Shown: positions 1-13,690 of the stretch, in pieces
How positions within the stretch are numbered: position 1 is the first letter of the stretch
Layout of the letters: each line of letters opens with the position of its first letter
Source: Albugo candida
Lineage: Eukaryota; Oomycota; Peronosporomycetes; Albuginales; Albuginaceae
NCBI GenBank assembly: GCA_905220665.1
Contig: CAJNAR010000015.1
Coordinates: forward strand, 1 to 64,000
DNA: 64,000 nucleotides
Reading direction: 5' to 3'
The notes under the pieces: model-generated
Told to the model about the DNA's origin: nothing
What the model saw: the letters and a program-made list of their open reading frames with translations, nothing else
The model's database searches: none
Translations under genes and position numbers: made by a program

Positions 1-3000
1 GGCCTCTCTTATCCTTCAATATGGTTTGCAAGACATACCTGCAACAGATGAGTCGTACGAATCTATTTGAGTATTGATATTCAGCAGCATAAGCATCTCA
101 ACCAACACAAAGGACAAGTTCGATCAATTTTGCTCGAATTCTTGTGTTTGAACAAAATGTAGAGGGGAAAACACTCGGCGAACAAAGTTCGATACAGCAG
201 ACTCTAGTACGGCTTTTCTTGTCTTACTTAGCGTTGGTGCTTTTACGCTGAGCGCGGTCATACCGACTGGATGATTCGCATCGCTCTAGTGATTCACATT
301 ACCGACACCTAGTGCGACATTCGACTATATATATGTCATTCCTACGAATACAACCATACCGTGGATATCATACCATCGTCATGTTTGCACCGTAATAGAA
401 GGCACTGTTTCTAAAAGTTTGAAGGTGTGGAGTTGTGAAAACGGGATACGATACCAATGAAAGTTTGAGCAATCTTGAACAAGATGTGCTTTCTTCGGAT
501 CAGCTCTTATCTTAGAAAATACTTTGACTTGCGAGGTACAAAAATATAGAAATACGCAACAGAACCAGAAAACCTATATTTGTGTGCATTAGGGTGACAT
601 TCAGTCTTGTAGGATCATGTTTACATGCTTTGTGCATGTGACCCCACTCTCCTTAATATTTCTACAAGCTGCATGCAATCACTCTCGTGCACTGCATTAG
701 CATGTCACTGCCTCTCTTATCCTTCAATATGGTTTGCAAGACATACCTGCAACAGATGAGTCGTACGAATCTATTTGAGTATTGATATTAAGCAGCATAA
801 GCATCTCAACCAACACAAAGGACAAGTTCGATCAATTTTGCTCGAATTCTTGTGTTGGAACAAAATGTAGAGGGGAAAACACTCGGCGAACAAAGTTCGA
901 TACAGCAGACTCTAGTACGGCTTTTCTTGTCGTACTTAGCGTTGGTGCTTTTACGCTGAACGCGGTCATACCGACTGGATGATTCGCATCGCTCTAGTGA
1001 TTCACATTACCGACACCTAGTGCGACATCGACTATATATATGTCATTCCTACGAATACAACCATACCGTGGATATCATGCCATCGTCATGTTTGCACCGT
1101 AATAGAAGGCACTGTTTCTAAAAGTTTGAAGGTGTGGAGTTGTGAAAACGGGATACGATACCAATTATAGTTTGAGCAACCTTGAACAAGATGTGCTTTC
1201 TTCGGATCAGCTCTTATCTTAGAAAATACTTTGACTCGCGAGGTACGAAAATGTAGAAATACGCATCAGAACCAGAAAACCTATATTTTGTGTGCATTAG
1301 GGTGAAATTCAGTCTTGTACGATCATGTTTACATGCTGTGTGCATGTGACTCCGTTGTCATTATTAATTATACAAGCTGCATGCAATCACTCTCGTGCAC
1401 TGCATCAGCATGTCACTGCCTCTCTTATCCTTTAATTATGTTTGCAAGACATACCAGCAACAGATGAGTCGTACGAATCTATTTGAGTATTGATATTGAG
1501 CAGCATGAGCATCTCAACCAACACAAAGGACAAGTTCGATCAATTTTGCTCGAATTCTTGTGTTCGAACAAAATGTAAAGGGGAAAATACTCGGCGAACA
1601 TAGTTCGATACAGCAGACTCTAGTACGGCTTTTCTTGTCTTACTTAGCGTTGGTGCTTTTACGCTGAACGCGGTCATACCGACTGGATGATTCGCATCGC
1701 TCTAGTGATTCACATTACCGACACCTAGTGCGACATCGACTATATATATGTCATTCCTACGAATACAACCATACCGTGGATATCATACCATCGTCATGTT
1801 TGCACCGTAATAGAAGGCACTGTTTCTAAAAGTTTGAAGGTGTGGAGTTGTGAAAACGGGATACGATACCAATGAAAGTTTGAGCAATCTTGAACAAGAT
1901 GTGCTTTCTTCGGATCAGCTCTTATCTTAGAAAATACTTTGACTCGCGAGGTACAAAAATATAGAAATACGCAACAGAACCAGAAAACCTATATTTGTGT
2001 GCATTAGGGTGACATTCAGTCTTGTAGGATCATGTTTACATGCTTTGTGCATGTGACCCCACTCTCCTTAATATTTCTACAAGCTGCATGCAATCACTCT
2101 CGTGCACTGCATCAGCATGTCACTGCCTCTCTTATCCTTTAATTATGTTTGCAAGACATACCAGCAACAGATGAGTCGTACGAATCTATTTGAGTATTGA
2201 TATTGAGCAGCATGAGCATCTCAACCAACACAAAGGACAAGTTCGATCAATTTTGCTCGAATTCTTGTGTTGGAACAAAATGTAGAGGGGAAAACACTCG
2301 GCGAACAAAGTTCGATACAGCAGACTCTAGTACGGCTTTTCTTGTCTTACTTAGCGTTGGTGCTTTTACGCTGAACGCGGTCATACCGACTGGATGATTC
2401 GCATCGCTCTAGTGATTCACATTACCGACACCTAGTGCGACATCGACTATATATATGTCATTCCTACGAATACAACCATACCGTGGATATCATACCATCG
2501 TCATGTTTGCACCGTAATAGAAGGCACTGTTTCTAAAAGTTTGAAGGTGTGGAGTTGTGAAAACCGGATACGATACCAATGATAGTTTGAGCAACCTTGA
2601 ACAAGATGTGCTTTCTTCGGATCAGCTCTTATCTTAGAAAATACTTTGACTCGCGAGGTACGAAAATGTAGAAATACGCATCAGAACCAGAAAACCTATA
2701 TTTTGTGTGCATTAGGGTGAAATTCAGTCTTGTACGATCATGTTTACATGCTGTGTGCATGTGACTCCGTTGTCATTATTAATTATACAAGTTGCATGCA
2801 ATCACTCTCGTGCACTGCATCAGCATGTCACTGCCTCTCTTATCCTTTAATTATGTTTGCAAGACATACCAGCAACAGATGAGTCGTACGAATCTATTTG
2901 AGTATTGATATTGAGCAGCATGAGCATCTCAACCAACACAAAAGACAAGTTCGATCAATTTTGCTCGGATTCTTGTGTTCGAACAAAATGTAAAGGGGAA

Positions 3001-6000
3001 AATACTCGGCGAACATAGTTCGATACAGCAGACTCTAGTACGGCTTTTCTTGTCTTACTTAGCGTTGGTGCTTTTACGCTGAACGCGGTCATACCGACTG
3101 GATGATTCGCATCGCTCTAGTGATTCACATTACCGACACCTAGTGCGACATCGACTATATATATGTCATTCCTACGAATACAACCATACCGTGGATATCA
3201 TACCATTGTCATGTTTGCACCGTAATAGAAGGCACTGTTTCTAAAAGTTTGAAGGTGTGGAGTTGTGAAAACGGGATACGATACCAATGAAAGTTTGAGC
3301 AATCTTGAACAAGATGTGCTTTCTTCGGATCAGCTCTTATCTTAGAAAATACTTTGACTCGCGAGGTACGAAAATGTAGAAATACGCATCAGAACCAGAA
3401 AACCTATATTTGTGTGCATTAGGGTGACATTCAGTCTTGTAGGATCATGTTTACATGCTTTGTGCATGTGACCCCACTCTCCTTAATATTTCTACAAGCT
3501 GCATGCAATCACTCTCGTGCACTGCATTAGCATGTCACTGCCTCTCTTATCCTTCAATATGGTTTGCAAGACATACCTGCAACAGATGAGTCGTACGAAT
3601 CTATTTGAGTATTGATATTAAGCAGCATAAGCATCTCAACCAACACAAAGGACAAGTTCGATCAATTTTGCTCGAATTCTTGTGTTTGAACAAAATGTAG
3701 AGGGGAAAACACTCGGCGAACAAAGTTCGATACAGCAGACTCTAGTACGGCTTTTCTTGTCTTACTTAGCGTTGGTGCTTTTACGCTGAACGCGGTCATA
3801 CCGACTGGATGATTCGCATCGCTCTAGTGATTCACATTACCGACACCTAGTGCGACATCGACTATATATATGTCATTCCTACGAATACAACCATACCGTG
3901 GATATCATACCATCGTCATGTTTGCACCGTAATAGAAGGCACTGTTTCTAAAAGTTTGAAGGTGTGGAGTTGTGAAAACGGGATACCATACCAATGAAAG
4001 TTTGAGCAATCTTGAACAAGATGTGCTTTCTTCGGATCAGCTCTTATCTTAGAAAATACTTTGACTTGCGAGGTACAAAAATATAGAAATACGCAACAGA
4101 ACCAGAAAACCTATATTTGTGTGCATTAGGGTGACATTCAGTCTTGTAGGATCATGTTTACATGCTTTGTGCATGTGACCCCACTCTCCTTAATATTTCT
4201 ACAAGCTGCATGCAATCACTCTCGTGCACTGCATTAGCATGTCACTGCCTCTCTTATCCTTCAATATGGTTTGCAAGACATACCTGCAACAGATGAGTCG
4301 TACGAATCTATTTGAGTATTGATATTAGCAGCATAAGCATCTCAACCAACACAAAGGACAAGTTCGATCAATTTTGCTCGAATTCTTGTGTTCGAACAAA
4401 ATGTAGAGGGGAAAACACTCGGCGAACAAAGTTCGATACAGCAGACTCTAGTACGGCTTTTCTTGTCTTACTTAGCGTTGGTGCTTTTACGCTGAACGCG
4501 GTCATACCGACTGGATGATTCGCATCGCTCTAGTGATTCACATTACCGACACCTAGTGCGACATCGACTATATATATGTCATTCCTACGAATACAACCAT
4601 ACCGTGGATATCATACCATCGTCATGTTTGCACCGTAATAGAAGGCACTGTTTCTAAAAGTTTGAAGGTGTGGAGTTGTGAAAACCGGATACGATACCAA
4701 TGATAGTTTGAGCAACCTTGAACAAGATGTGCTTTCTTCGGATCAGCTCTTATCTTAGAAAATACTTTGACTCGCGAGGTACGAAAATGTAGAAATACGC
4801 ATCAGAACCAGAAAACCTATATTTTGTGTGCATTAGGGTGAAATTCAGTCTTGTACGATCATGTTTACATGCTGTGTGCATGTGACTCCGTTGTCATTAT
4901 TAATTATACAAGCTGCATGCAATCACTCTCGTGCACTGCATCAGCATGTCACTGCCTCTCTTATCCTTTAATTATGTTTGCAAGACATACCAGCAACAGA
5001 TGAGTCGTACGAATCTATTTGAGTATTGATATTGAGCAGCATGAGCATCTCAACCAACACAAAGGACAAGTTCGATCAATTTTGCTCGAATTCTTGTGTT
5101 CGAACAAAATGTAAAGGGGAAAATACTCGGCGAACATAGTTCGATACAGCAGACTCTAGTACGGCTTTTCTTGTCTTACTTAGCGTTGGTGCTTTTACGC
5201 TGAACGCGGTCATACCGACTGGATGATTCGCATCGCTCTAGTGATTCACATTACCGACACCTAGTGCGACATCGACTATATATATGTCATTCCTACGAAT
5301 ACAACCATACCGTGGATATCATACCATCGTCATGTTTGCACCGTAATAGAAGGCACTGTTTCTAAAAGTTTGAAGGTGTGGAGTTGTGAAAACGGGATAC
5401 GATACCAATGAAAGTTTGAGCAATCTTGAACAAGATGTGCTTTCTTCGGATCAGCTCTTATCTTACAAAATACTTTGACTCGCGAGGTACGAAAATGTAG
5501 AACTACGCATCAGAACCAGAAAACCTATATTTTGTGTGCATTAGGGTGAAATTCAGTCTTGTACGATCATGTTTACATGCTGTGTGCATGTGACTCCGTT
5601 GTCATTATTAATTATACAAGCTGCATGCAATCACTCTCGTGCACTGCATCAGCATGTCACTGCCTCTCTTATCCTTTAATTATGTTTGCAAGACATACCA
5701 GCAACAGATGAGTCGTACGAATCTATTTGAGTATTGATATTGAGCAGCATGAGCATCTCAACCAACACAAAGGACAAGTTCGATCAATTTTGCTCGAATT
5801 CTTGTGTTCGAACAAAATGTAAAGGGGAAAATACTCGGCGAACATAGTTCGATACAGCAGACTCTAGTACGGCTTTTCTTGTCTTACTTAGCGTTGGTGC
5901 TTTTACGCTGAACGCGGTCATACCGACTGGATGATTCGCATCGCTCTAGTGATTCACATTACCGACACCTAGTGCGACATCGACTATATATATGTCATTC

Positions 6001-9000
6001 CTACGAATACAACCATACCGTGGATATCATACCATCGTCATGTTTGCACCGTAATAGAAGGCACTGTTTCTAAAAGTTTGAAGGTGTGGAGTTGTGAAAA
6101 CGGGATACGATACCAATGAAAGTTTGAGCAATCTTGAACAAGATGTGCTTTCTTCGGATCAGCTCTTATCTTAGAAAATACTTTGACTCGCGAGGTACGA
6201 AAATGTAGAAATACGCAACAGAACCAGAAAACCTATATTTGTGTGCATTAGGGTGACATTCAGTCTTGTAGGATCATGTTTACATGCTTTGTGCATGTGA
6301 CCCCACTCTCCTTAATATTTCTACAAGCTGCATGCAATCACTCTCGTGCACTGCATTAGCATGTCACTGCCTCTCTTATCCTTCAATATGGTTTGCAAGA
6401 CATACCTGCAACAGATGAGTCGTACGAATCTATTTGAGTATTGATATTAAGCAGCATAAGCATCTCAACCAACACAAAGGACAAGTTCGATCAATTTTGC
6501 TCGAATTCTTGTGTTTGAACAAAATGTAGAGGGGAAAACACTCGGCGAACAAAGTTCGATACAGCAGACTCTAGTACGGCTTTTCTTGTCTTACTTAGCG
6601 TTGGTGCTTTTACGCTGAACGCGGTCATACCGACTGGATGATTCGCATCGCTCTAGTGATTCACATTACCGACACCTAGTGCGACATCGACTATATATAT
6701 GTCATTCCTACGAATACAACCATACCGTGGATATCATACCATCGTCATGTTTGCACCGTAATAGAAGGCACTGTTTCTAAAAGTTTGAAGGTGTGGAGTT
6801 GTGAAAACGGGATACGATACCAATGAAAGTTTGAGCAATCTTGAACAAGATGTGCTTTCTTCGGATCAGCTCTTATCTTAGAAAATACTTTGACTCGCGA
6901 GGTACGAAAATGTAGAAATACGCATCAGAACCAGAAAACCTATATTTGTGTGCATTAGGGTGACATTCAGTCTTGTAGGATCATGTTTACATGCTTTGTG
7001 CATGTGACTCCGTTGTCATTATTAATTATACAAGCTGCATGCAATCACTCTCGTGCACTGCATCAGCATGTCACTGCCTCTCTTATCCTTCAATATGGTT
7101 TGCAAGACATACCAGCAACAGATGAGTCGTACGAATCTATTTGAGTATTGATATTGAGCAGCATGAGCATCTCAACCAACACAAAGGACAAGTTCGATCA
7201 ATTTTGCTCGAATTCTTGTGTTCGAACAAAATGTAAAGGGGAAAATACTCGGCGAACATAGTTCGATACAGCAGACTCTAGTACGGCTTTTCTTGTCTTA
7301 CTTAGCGTTGGTGCTTTTACGCTGAACGCGGTCATACCGACTGGATGATTCGCATCGCTCTAGTGATTCACATTACCGACACCTAGTGCGACATCGACTA
7401 TATATATGTCATTCCTACGAATACAACCATACCGTGGATATCATACCATCGTCATGTTTGCACCGTAATAGAAGGCACTGTTTCTAAAAGTTTGAAGGTG
7501 TGGAGTTGTGAAAACGGGATACGATACCAATGAAAGTTTGAGCAATCTTGAACAAGATGTGCTTTCTTCGGATCAGCTCTTATCTTAGAAAATACTTTGA
7601 CTCGCGAGGTACGAAAATGTAGAAATACGCATCAGAACCAGAAAACCTATATTTGTGTGCATTAGGGTGACATTCAGTCTTGTAGGATCATGTTTACATG
7701 CTTTGTGCATGTGACCCCACTCTCCTTAATATTTCTACAAGCTGCATGCAATCACTCTCGTGCACTGCATTAGCATGTCACTGCCTCTCTTATCCTTCAA
7801 TATGGTTTGCAAGACATACCTGCAACAGATGAGTCGTACGAATCTATTTGAGTATTGATATTAAGCAGCATAAGCATCTCAACCAACACAAAGGACAAGT
7901 TCGATCAATTTTGCTCGAATTCTTGTGTTTGAACAAAATGTAGAGGGGAAAACACTCGGCGAACAAAGTTCGATACAGCAGACTCTAGTACGGCTTTTCT
8001 TGTCTTACTTAGCGTTGGTGCTTTTACGCTGAACGCGGTCATACCGACTGGATGATTCGCATCGCTCTAGTGATTCACATTACCGACACCTAGTGCGACA
8101 TCGACTATATATATGTCATTCCTACGAATACAACCATACCGTGGATATCATACCATCGTCATGTTTGCACCGTAATAGAAGGCACTGTTTCTAAAAGTTT
8201 GAAGGTGTGGAGTTGTGAAAACGGGATACGATACCAATGAAAGTTTGAGCAATCTTGAACAAGATGTGCTTTCTTCGGATCAGCTCTTATCTTACAAAAT
8301 ACTTTGACTTGCGAGGTACAAAAATATAGAAATACGCAACAGAACCAGAAAACCTATATTTGTGTGCATTAGGGTGACATTCAGTCTTGTAGGATCATGT
8401 TTACATGCTTTGTGCATGTGACCCCACTCTCCTTAATATTTCTACAAGCTGCATGCAATCACTCTCGTGCACTGCATTAGCATGTCACTGCCTCTCTTAT
8501 CCTTCAATATGGTTTGCAAGACATACCTGCAACAGATGAGTCGTACGAATCTATTTGAGTATTGATATTAAGCAGCATAAGCATCTCAACCAACACAAAG
8601 GACAAGTTCGATCAATTTTGCTCGAATTCTTGTGTTCGAACAAAATGTAGAGGGGAAAACACTCGGCGAACAAAGTTCGATACAGCAGACTCTAGTACGG
8701 CTTTTCTTGTCTTACTTAGCGTTGGTGCTTTTACGCTGAACGCGGTCATACCGACTGGATGATTCGCATCGCTCTAGTGATTCACATTACCGACACCTAG
8801 TGCGACATCGACTATATATATGTCATTCCTACGAATACAACCATACCGTGGATATCATACCATCGTCATGTTTGCACCGTAATAGAAGGCACTGTTTCTA
8901 AAAGTTTGAAGGTGTGGAGTTGTGAAAACCGGATACGATACCAATGATAGTTTGAGCAACCTTGAACAAGATGTGCTTTCTTCGGATCAGCTCTTATCTT

Positions 9001-10259
9001 AGAAAATACTTTGACTCGCGAGGTACGAAAATGTAGAAATACGCATCAGAACCAGAAAACCTATATTTTGTGTGCATTAGGGTGAAATTCAGTCTTGTAC
9101 GATCATGTTTACATGCTGTGTGCATGTGACTCCGTTGTCATTATTAATTATACAAGTTGCATGCAATCACTCTCGTGCACTGCATCAGCATCTCACTGCC
9201 TCTCTTATCCTTCAATATGGTTTGCAAGACATACCTGCAACAGATGAGTCGTACGAATCTATTTGAGTATTGATATTAAGCAGCATAAGCATCTCAACCA
9301 ACACAAAGGACAAGTTCGATCAATTTTGCTCGAATTCTTGTGTTCGAACAAAATGTAAAGGGGAAAATACTCGGCGAACATAGTTCGATACAGCAGACTC
9401 TAGTACGGCTTTTCTTGTCTTACTTAGCCTTGGTGCTTTTACGCTGAACGCGGTCATACCGACTGGATGATTCGCATCGCTCTAGTGATTCACATTACCG
9501 ACACCTAGTGCGACATCGACTATATATATGTCATTCCTACGAATACAACCATACCGTGGATATCATACCATCGTCATGTTTGCACCGTAATAGAAGGCAC
9601 TGTTTCTAAAAGTTTGAAGGTGTGGAGTTGTGAAAACGGGATACGATACCAATGATAGTTTGAGCAACCTTGAACAAGATGTGCTTTCTTCGGATCAGCT
9701 CTTATCTTAGAAAATACTTTGACTCGCGAGGTACGAAAATGTAGAAATACGCATCAGAACCAGAAAACCTATATTTTGTGTGCATTAGGGTGAAATTCAG
9801 TCTTGTACGATCATGTTTACATGCTGTGTGCATGTGACTCCGTTGTCATTATTAATTATACAAGTTGCATGCAATCACTCTCGTGCACTGCATCAGCATC
9901 TCACTGCCTCTCTTATCCTTTAATATGGTTTGCAAGACATACCAGCAACAGATGAGTCGTACGAATCTATTTGAGTATTGATATTGAGCAGCATGAGCAT
10001 CTCAACCAACACAAAGGACAAGTTCGATCAATTTTGCTCGAATTCTTGTGTTCAAACAAAATGTAAAGGGGAAAATACTCGGCGAACAAAGTTCAATACA
10101 GCAGACTCTAGCACGGCTTTTCTTGTCTTACTTAGCGTTGGTGCTTTTACGCTGAACGCGGTCATACCGACTGGATGATTCGCATCGTTCTAGTGATTTA
10201 CATTACCGACACTTGGTGCGACATTGACTATATATATGTCATTCCTACGAATACAACCA
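1..10259. repeat. Tandem satellite array, ~707-bp unit, 14 full copies plus a half copy
   Basis: The same unit repeats head to tail with no spacer. Using the motif cctctcttat as marker, copies start at 3, 711, 1419, 2126, 2834, 3541, 4248, 4955, 5663, 6370, 7077, 7784, 8491, 9199 and 9907, so the period is 707-708 bp throughout. The last copy stops half way, at about 10259, and carries extra private substitutions (10190-10225), as expected at an array edge. The left edge lies outside the window. Copies differ at a fixed set of sites that fall into two types and are reassorted between copies. Each unit has one TATATATA stretch followed by TCATTCC. Open frames of about 66 codons recur but start at TTG codons and show no protein features, so I treat the array as non-coding satellite. 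I do not recognise rRNA, snRNA, tRNA or telomeric repeat sequence in the unit. Confidence 0.97.
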
Positions 10260-10263
10260 GTTA

Positions 10264-10490
10264 TGCAAAACAATCCTGACTCTATGCAGAGGCATGATAT
10301 TTAGATTCAGGAAGTTCTTTTTCATAACATACGAATTTACTGATGTTACTCATGTTACGAACATAATGAACGTTGGGAACATTACTTCAAAGAATAGTTG
10401 GAATAAGGCTTAGATAAGCTTATAGTGAACTAAGGATATTAATGTTAATCTTACCTTCTTATTTTCTCCTTTTGCACACAAGGCTGATCA
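10264..10490 (+). repeat. Candidate 5' LTR of copia-1
   Basis: This 227-bp non-coding stretch runs from the first TG after the satellite break to a CA directly before the primer-binding site. Its length is close to the verified 235-bp LTR of the second copia element in this window. No 3' LTR copy is present to confirm it, so the left end is a guess from the TG...CA rule. Confidence 0.35.
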
Positions 10491-10502
10491 GGTTATGAGC
10501 CC
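10491..10502 (+). promoter_or_regulatory. Primer-binding site of copia-1 (half initiator-tRNA-Met type)
   Basis: The sequence ggttatgagccc follows directly after a CA dinucleotide. Its complement, gggctcataacc, is the anticodon stem-loop sequence of initiator tRNA-Met (CAU anticodon) as known from yeast. Drosophila copia is primed by an internally cleaved half of initiator tRNA, so this is the expected site type. The Gag ATG (10495) lies inside it. Confidence 0.55.
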
Positions 10503-11253
10503 TACATCAGTTATAGAAATGAACAACAACATTTTGCGCGTAGATAACTACTTCTACTGGGAATTCAATGCGAGAATGAAGTTGGCGAAAAAGAAGTTAT
10601 TGAGTCATGTCGATGGTTCCAAAGCTCCACCAATGGAAGATACCATCGAATTAGCGGAGAGGAAAGTAAACGACATGAGAGCCTTCGCAATTTTATCGAC
10701 GATTTTGAGCCCACAATTTCAAACGATGGTGCGTACAACAGTTAGCGCAAAGCATCTATGGGATACTCTCCAGCAATTTTTCGTGCGGAAGAGTATGAAC
10801 AACAAGGTGCAACTTAGAAGACAACTACACGAATTCAAGATGGTTAATGGACAGAATCTAGTCGATCACTTGATGAAGTTGGACGAATTGGTATTGAATA
10901 TGGGCGCGATCGGAGACCCAATTACCGAAGACGAAGCACTGGTAATATTACTTGGAAGTCTTACCGAAGAATATCAAAATATTTCAAGACTTATTGAGAA
11001 TATGGGTAACGTTGATCTTATATGTGCGAAAGAGATTTTGCAACGTGAATGGAGAAATCTCCAGAGGTACGAAAGCAGTGAAGTAGCGCTGAAGGCAACA
11101 AAAGTGAAGTTCAACCAGCGAGCAAATCCAAAGAAGAACGATGGAATGTTTTTCAACGGACGACGTTATCATTGTAACAAGCGTGGACATCGACAAAAGG
11201 ATTGCAGACAGAAAACCTCGAGCAATCAAGACAGCAAGACCCAGCAACACTGA
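10495..11253 (+). pseudogene. Copia-1 Gag polyprotein (UBN2-like) with damaged zinc knuckle
   Basis: This is an uninterrupted 252-codon frame from an ATG inside the primer-binding site. Residues about 10-200 have the helical copia Gag (UBN2/retrotran_gag) pattern, including a YFYWEFNARMK-like start and the LWDTLQQFF and LLGSLTEEYQ blocks. Near residues 224-237 is a CCHC knuckle for RNA binding: the expected C-x2-C-x3-GH-x4-C reads R-YH-C-NKR-GH-RQKD-C. The first cysteine is thus replaced by arginine (codon cgt at 11164-11166, one transition from tgt). The frame stops shortly after the knuckle. In copia the Gag-Pol frame normally continues, and the protease DSGA motif follows in a nearby frame at about 11263 before two stops. 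The protein could still be translated but has no working pol behind it. Confidence 0.8.
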
Positions 11254-13690
11254 TGCATTGGCTTCTCGACAGCGGAGCGTAGTAGTCATATGGACTTCGT
11301 TGAGGGTGATTTTGAAAGCATCAAGCCTCTTGACCAGCCAATCAAAATCTCGATTGCAAATGGCACTTCGGTCGAAGCAATTGGTGTTGGTACAGTCCCA
11401 ATAATGCTCACAAATGGTGAAAAAGTCATCATAAATGATGTTCTATTTGTTCCGAATTTGGTTCGACGTCTTTTATCGATTCCAGCACTGGTATCAAAGG
11501 GTTGAAGGTTTCGTTTGGCGATAATTGGTGCCAGATTGCGAGCTCAAGAGGTCCAATCATTAGAGTGGTCATGACTGGAAAAATGTATGTACTTGAAGGA
11601 GCATCCATACCGCGGAAAGATCAAGCAATGATCGCAACTATGGGACCTGGTGATCAATCTCAAAGAATTGAAATATGAAATGCACGGCTTGGACATATCC
11701 TCGAACCAAAAATCAATGAAGTGGACAAGTGTGTCACTGGTTTGAAGCTGGCAAAAAGCTTAGCCTTGGACAATACTGATGAAGACCTATGCAGTGGATG
11801 TGCCAAAGGTCGTTTAACAGTAAAGCCATTTTTTTTGAACGTCGTAAAAATTCCAAAAACGAATGAAGTATTGGAGCTTGTCCATAGTGACGTCATGGGA
11901 CCGATGACACCTACTGCTTCTGGCGGCTCAAAATATGTCGTAACATTTGTCGATGATTATTCAAGAATTGTGAGTATGTACTTTTTACAAAGTTAGTCGC
12001 AAGTTGTGGACTATTTCATTGAATACAAGGCAATCATGGAGCGACAACTTGGAAAGAAAATCAAATGTATTCGGACCGACAACGGCAAAGAGTATATAAA
12101 TGGTAAATTTTTTGCATGAATGCAGAAAGAGCGGTATCATACACCAAACTACAGTACCATATTCACCGCAACAAAATGGATTGGCTGAACGCATGAGTAG
12201 AACACTTATGGAGCGAGCAAGGACCATGTTGGAGCACAAATGTGTTGAAAGATATGGTGGGCGGAAGCAGTGAATACAGCAGCTTATATTACTAATCGAT
12301 TACCAAATAGCCTACGAACAGCCATGACACCAATGGAAGTATGTTTTGGTATCGAGTCAGATATTGGTCATTTTCGAGTATTTGGCTCTAATGGATATGC
12401 GTATATTGATGAATCGAAGAGAAGTAAACTTCAGAAAAAGGCTTATGCTTGCCTATTTTTGGGATACGCAAACAATTCAAAAGGCTATCGAGTATACAAC
12501 AAGGAATCCGAAAAGTCGAGATTTCAAGGACAATTTAACTATCGGAATCGATCCAAGTTACATACACTGAAGTTTCAGACAACAATATCCAAACCTTTGC
12601 AAATAATCATGACATTGAGGGCGAGATTTCAGATGATGAAGGTCCAGAAGTTCGGTTTCCGGCTGATCGTGTGCGTTCTGTCGAAGATGTGGCAATGGAT
12701 GTCGATGAAGATGATGAAAATCCAAGAGGAGCGAACGATCACTCTATTACCGAGTATGATGACAGCCGGATGGAAATTGTCGACTTCCGTGACAATGAAG
12801 CATCACACGCCGGGGGCAAAGATATATCTACATCACAAGCTGCTAGTAGTATTGTGCCGAGGGGGAGATTCGATCCAAATAGCGAACGATATTTATTCGG
12901 CACCAGCGGACATTCTACTTCCCGACAACGCAGAGCTTTACCCTCTTCTGATGAAATAGTTCCGTATGGGAGGATTGAAAAAGATACATTCGATGAAGAC
13001 CATCGAGGATCGAAACGACTTTGCATTACTCAAGAGAACGCATGTATAGCAAATGGAAATCCAAAGACGTATTCCGAAGCTATTAATAGCCACGACAGCA
13101 AGTATTGGAAGGAAGCTGTCAAGTCTGAGCTGTCATCTTTGGAGTCAAAGAAACATGGGAATTGACGAATGCATCGCCAAATAAACGAGTTATTGGTTGC
13201 AAATAGATTTTCACAATCAAACGAGATATGCATGGAAAGATCCAGAGGTACAAAGCTCGTCTTGTTGCAAAAGGTTTTCGTCAGATTCCCGATATCGATT
13301 ACAAGGAAACTTATTCACCCGTTGTCAGTATGAATTCAATCCGAGTCTCTTTAGTGTTATACTGTTAACTGGGGTACGAGATAAACCAGTACGATGTGGA
13401 CACAGCTTTCTTGAATGGAGACCTCGACGAAGAAATTTACATGTGGCCACCTCAAGGTTTTGAAACAGAGCCTGGAAAGGTATGCAAATTGAAACGAAGT
13501 CTTTATGGTTTGAAGTAAGCATCAGCCATATGGTACAAAACTATTTCTGCAGTATTTGTCGATCAGCTCAAGTTCAAGCAATGTTTCTCCGATGCTTGCA
13601 TTTTTGTTCGGAAAGATCAAGAAGAATATGTTTTCATTGCACTTTATGTGTATGGTACGCTGATTGCAGCCAAATCAAAGACAACAATAC
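11254..13690 (+). pseudogene. Copia-1 Pol remnant: protease, integrase, reverse transcriptase
   Basis: Recognisable blocks in order are: LLDSGA of the aspartic protease followed by two in-frame stops (about 11263-11290); VLFVPNL and the pre-integrase ARLGH block (11290-11700); CSGCAKGR zinc-binding end (about 11790); integrase core with HSDVMGPM, FVDDYSR and RTDNGKEY (11880-12110); SPQQNGLAER (12160-12190); the retroviral-integrase C-terminal VFGSNGYAYID block (12380); then RT with [21 protein letters not shown] and SLYGLK (13390-13515). The YVDD active-site position near 13640 is corrupted and reads as a YVYGT-like string. Frames change at least five times. There is no RNase H domain. No function is expected. 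Confidence 0.85.

Larger units (their letters stand above)
10264..13690 (+). mobile_element. Degenerate Ty1/copia retrotransposon (copia-1), 3' truncated
   Basis: Copia-order domains can be followed in several interrupted frames: Gag, a protease DSGA motif, GAG-pre-integrase, integrase and reverse transcriptase. The element starts immediately where the satellite array ends and is lost near 13690, just after a corrupted YVDD region, so RNase H and the 3' LTR are not seen. Stops and frameshifts occur in every pol domain, so it is dead. The order protease-integrase-RT identifies copia rather than gypsy. The boundaries are inferred. Confidence 0.85.

Noticed and set aside
782..10178. Recurrent ~66-codon frames in the satellite copies as a conserved small protein
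   Set aside because: They begin at TTG, vary by stops between copies, have no homologous or structural features, and simply reflect the repetition of the unit.
1..10259. Array as rDNA spacer, 5S/snRNA cluster or telomeric repeat
   Set aside because: No rRNA, U-snRNA or 5S sequence is recognisable and the single ttaggg occurrence per unit is not tandem.
1..10259. CRISPR-like array
   Set aside because: The repeats are 707 bp, contiguous without spacers, and the genome is eukaryotic.
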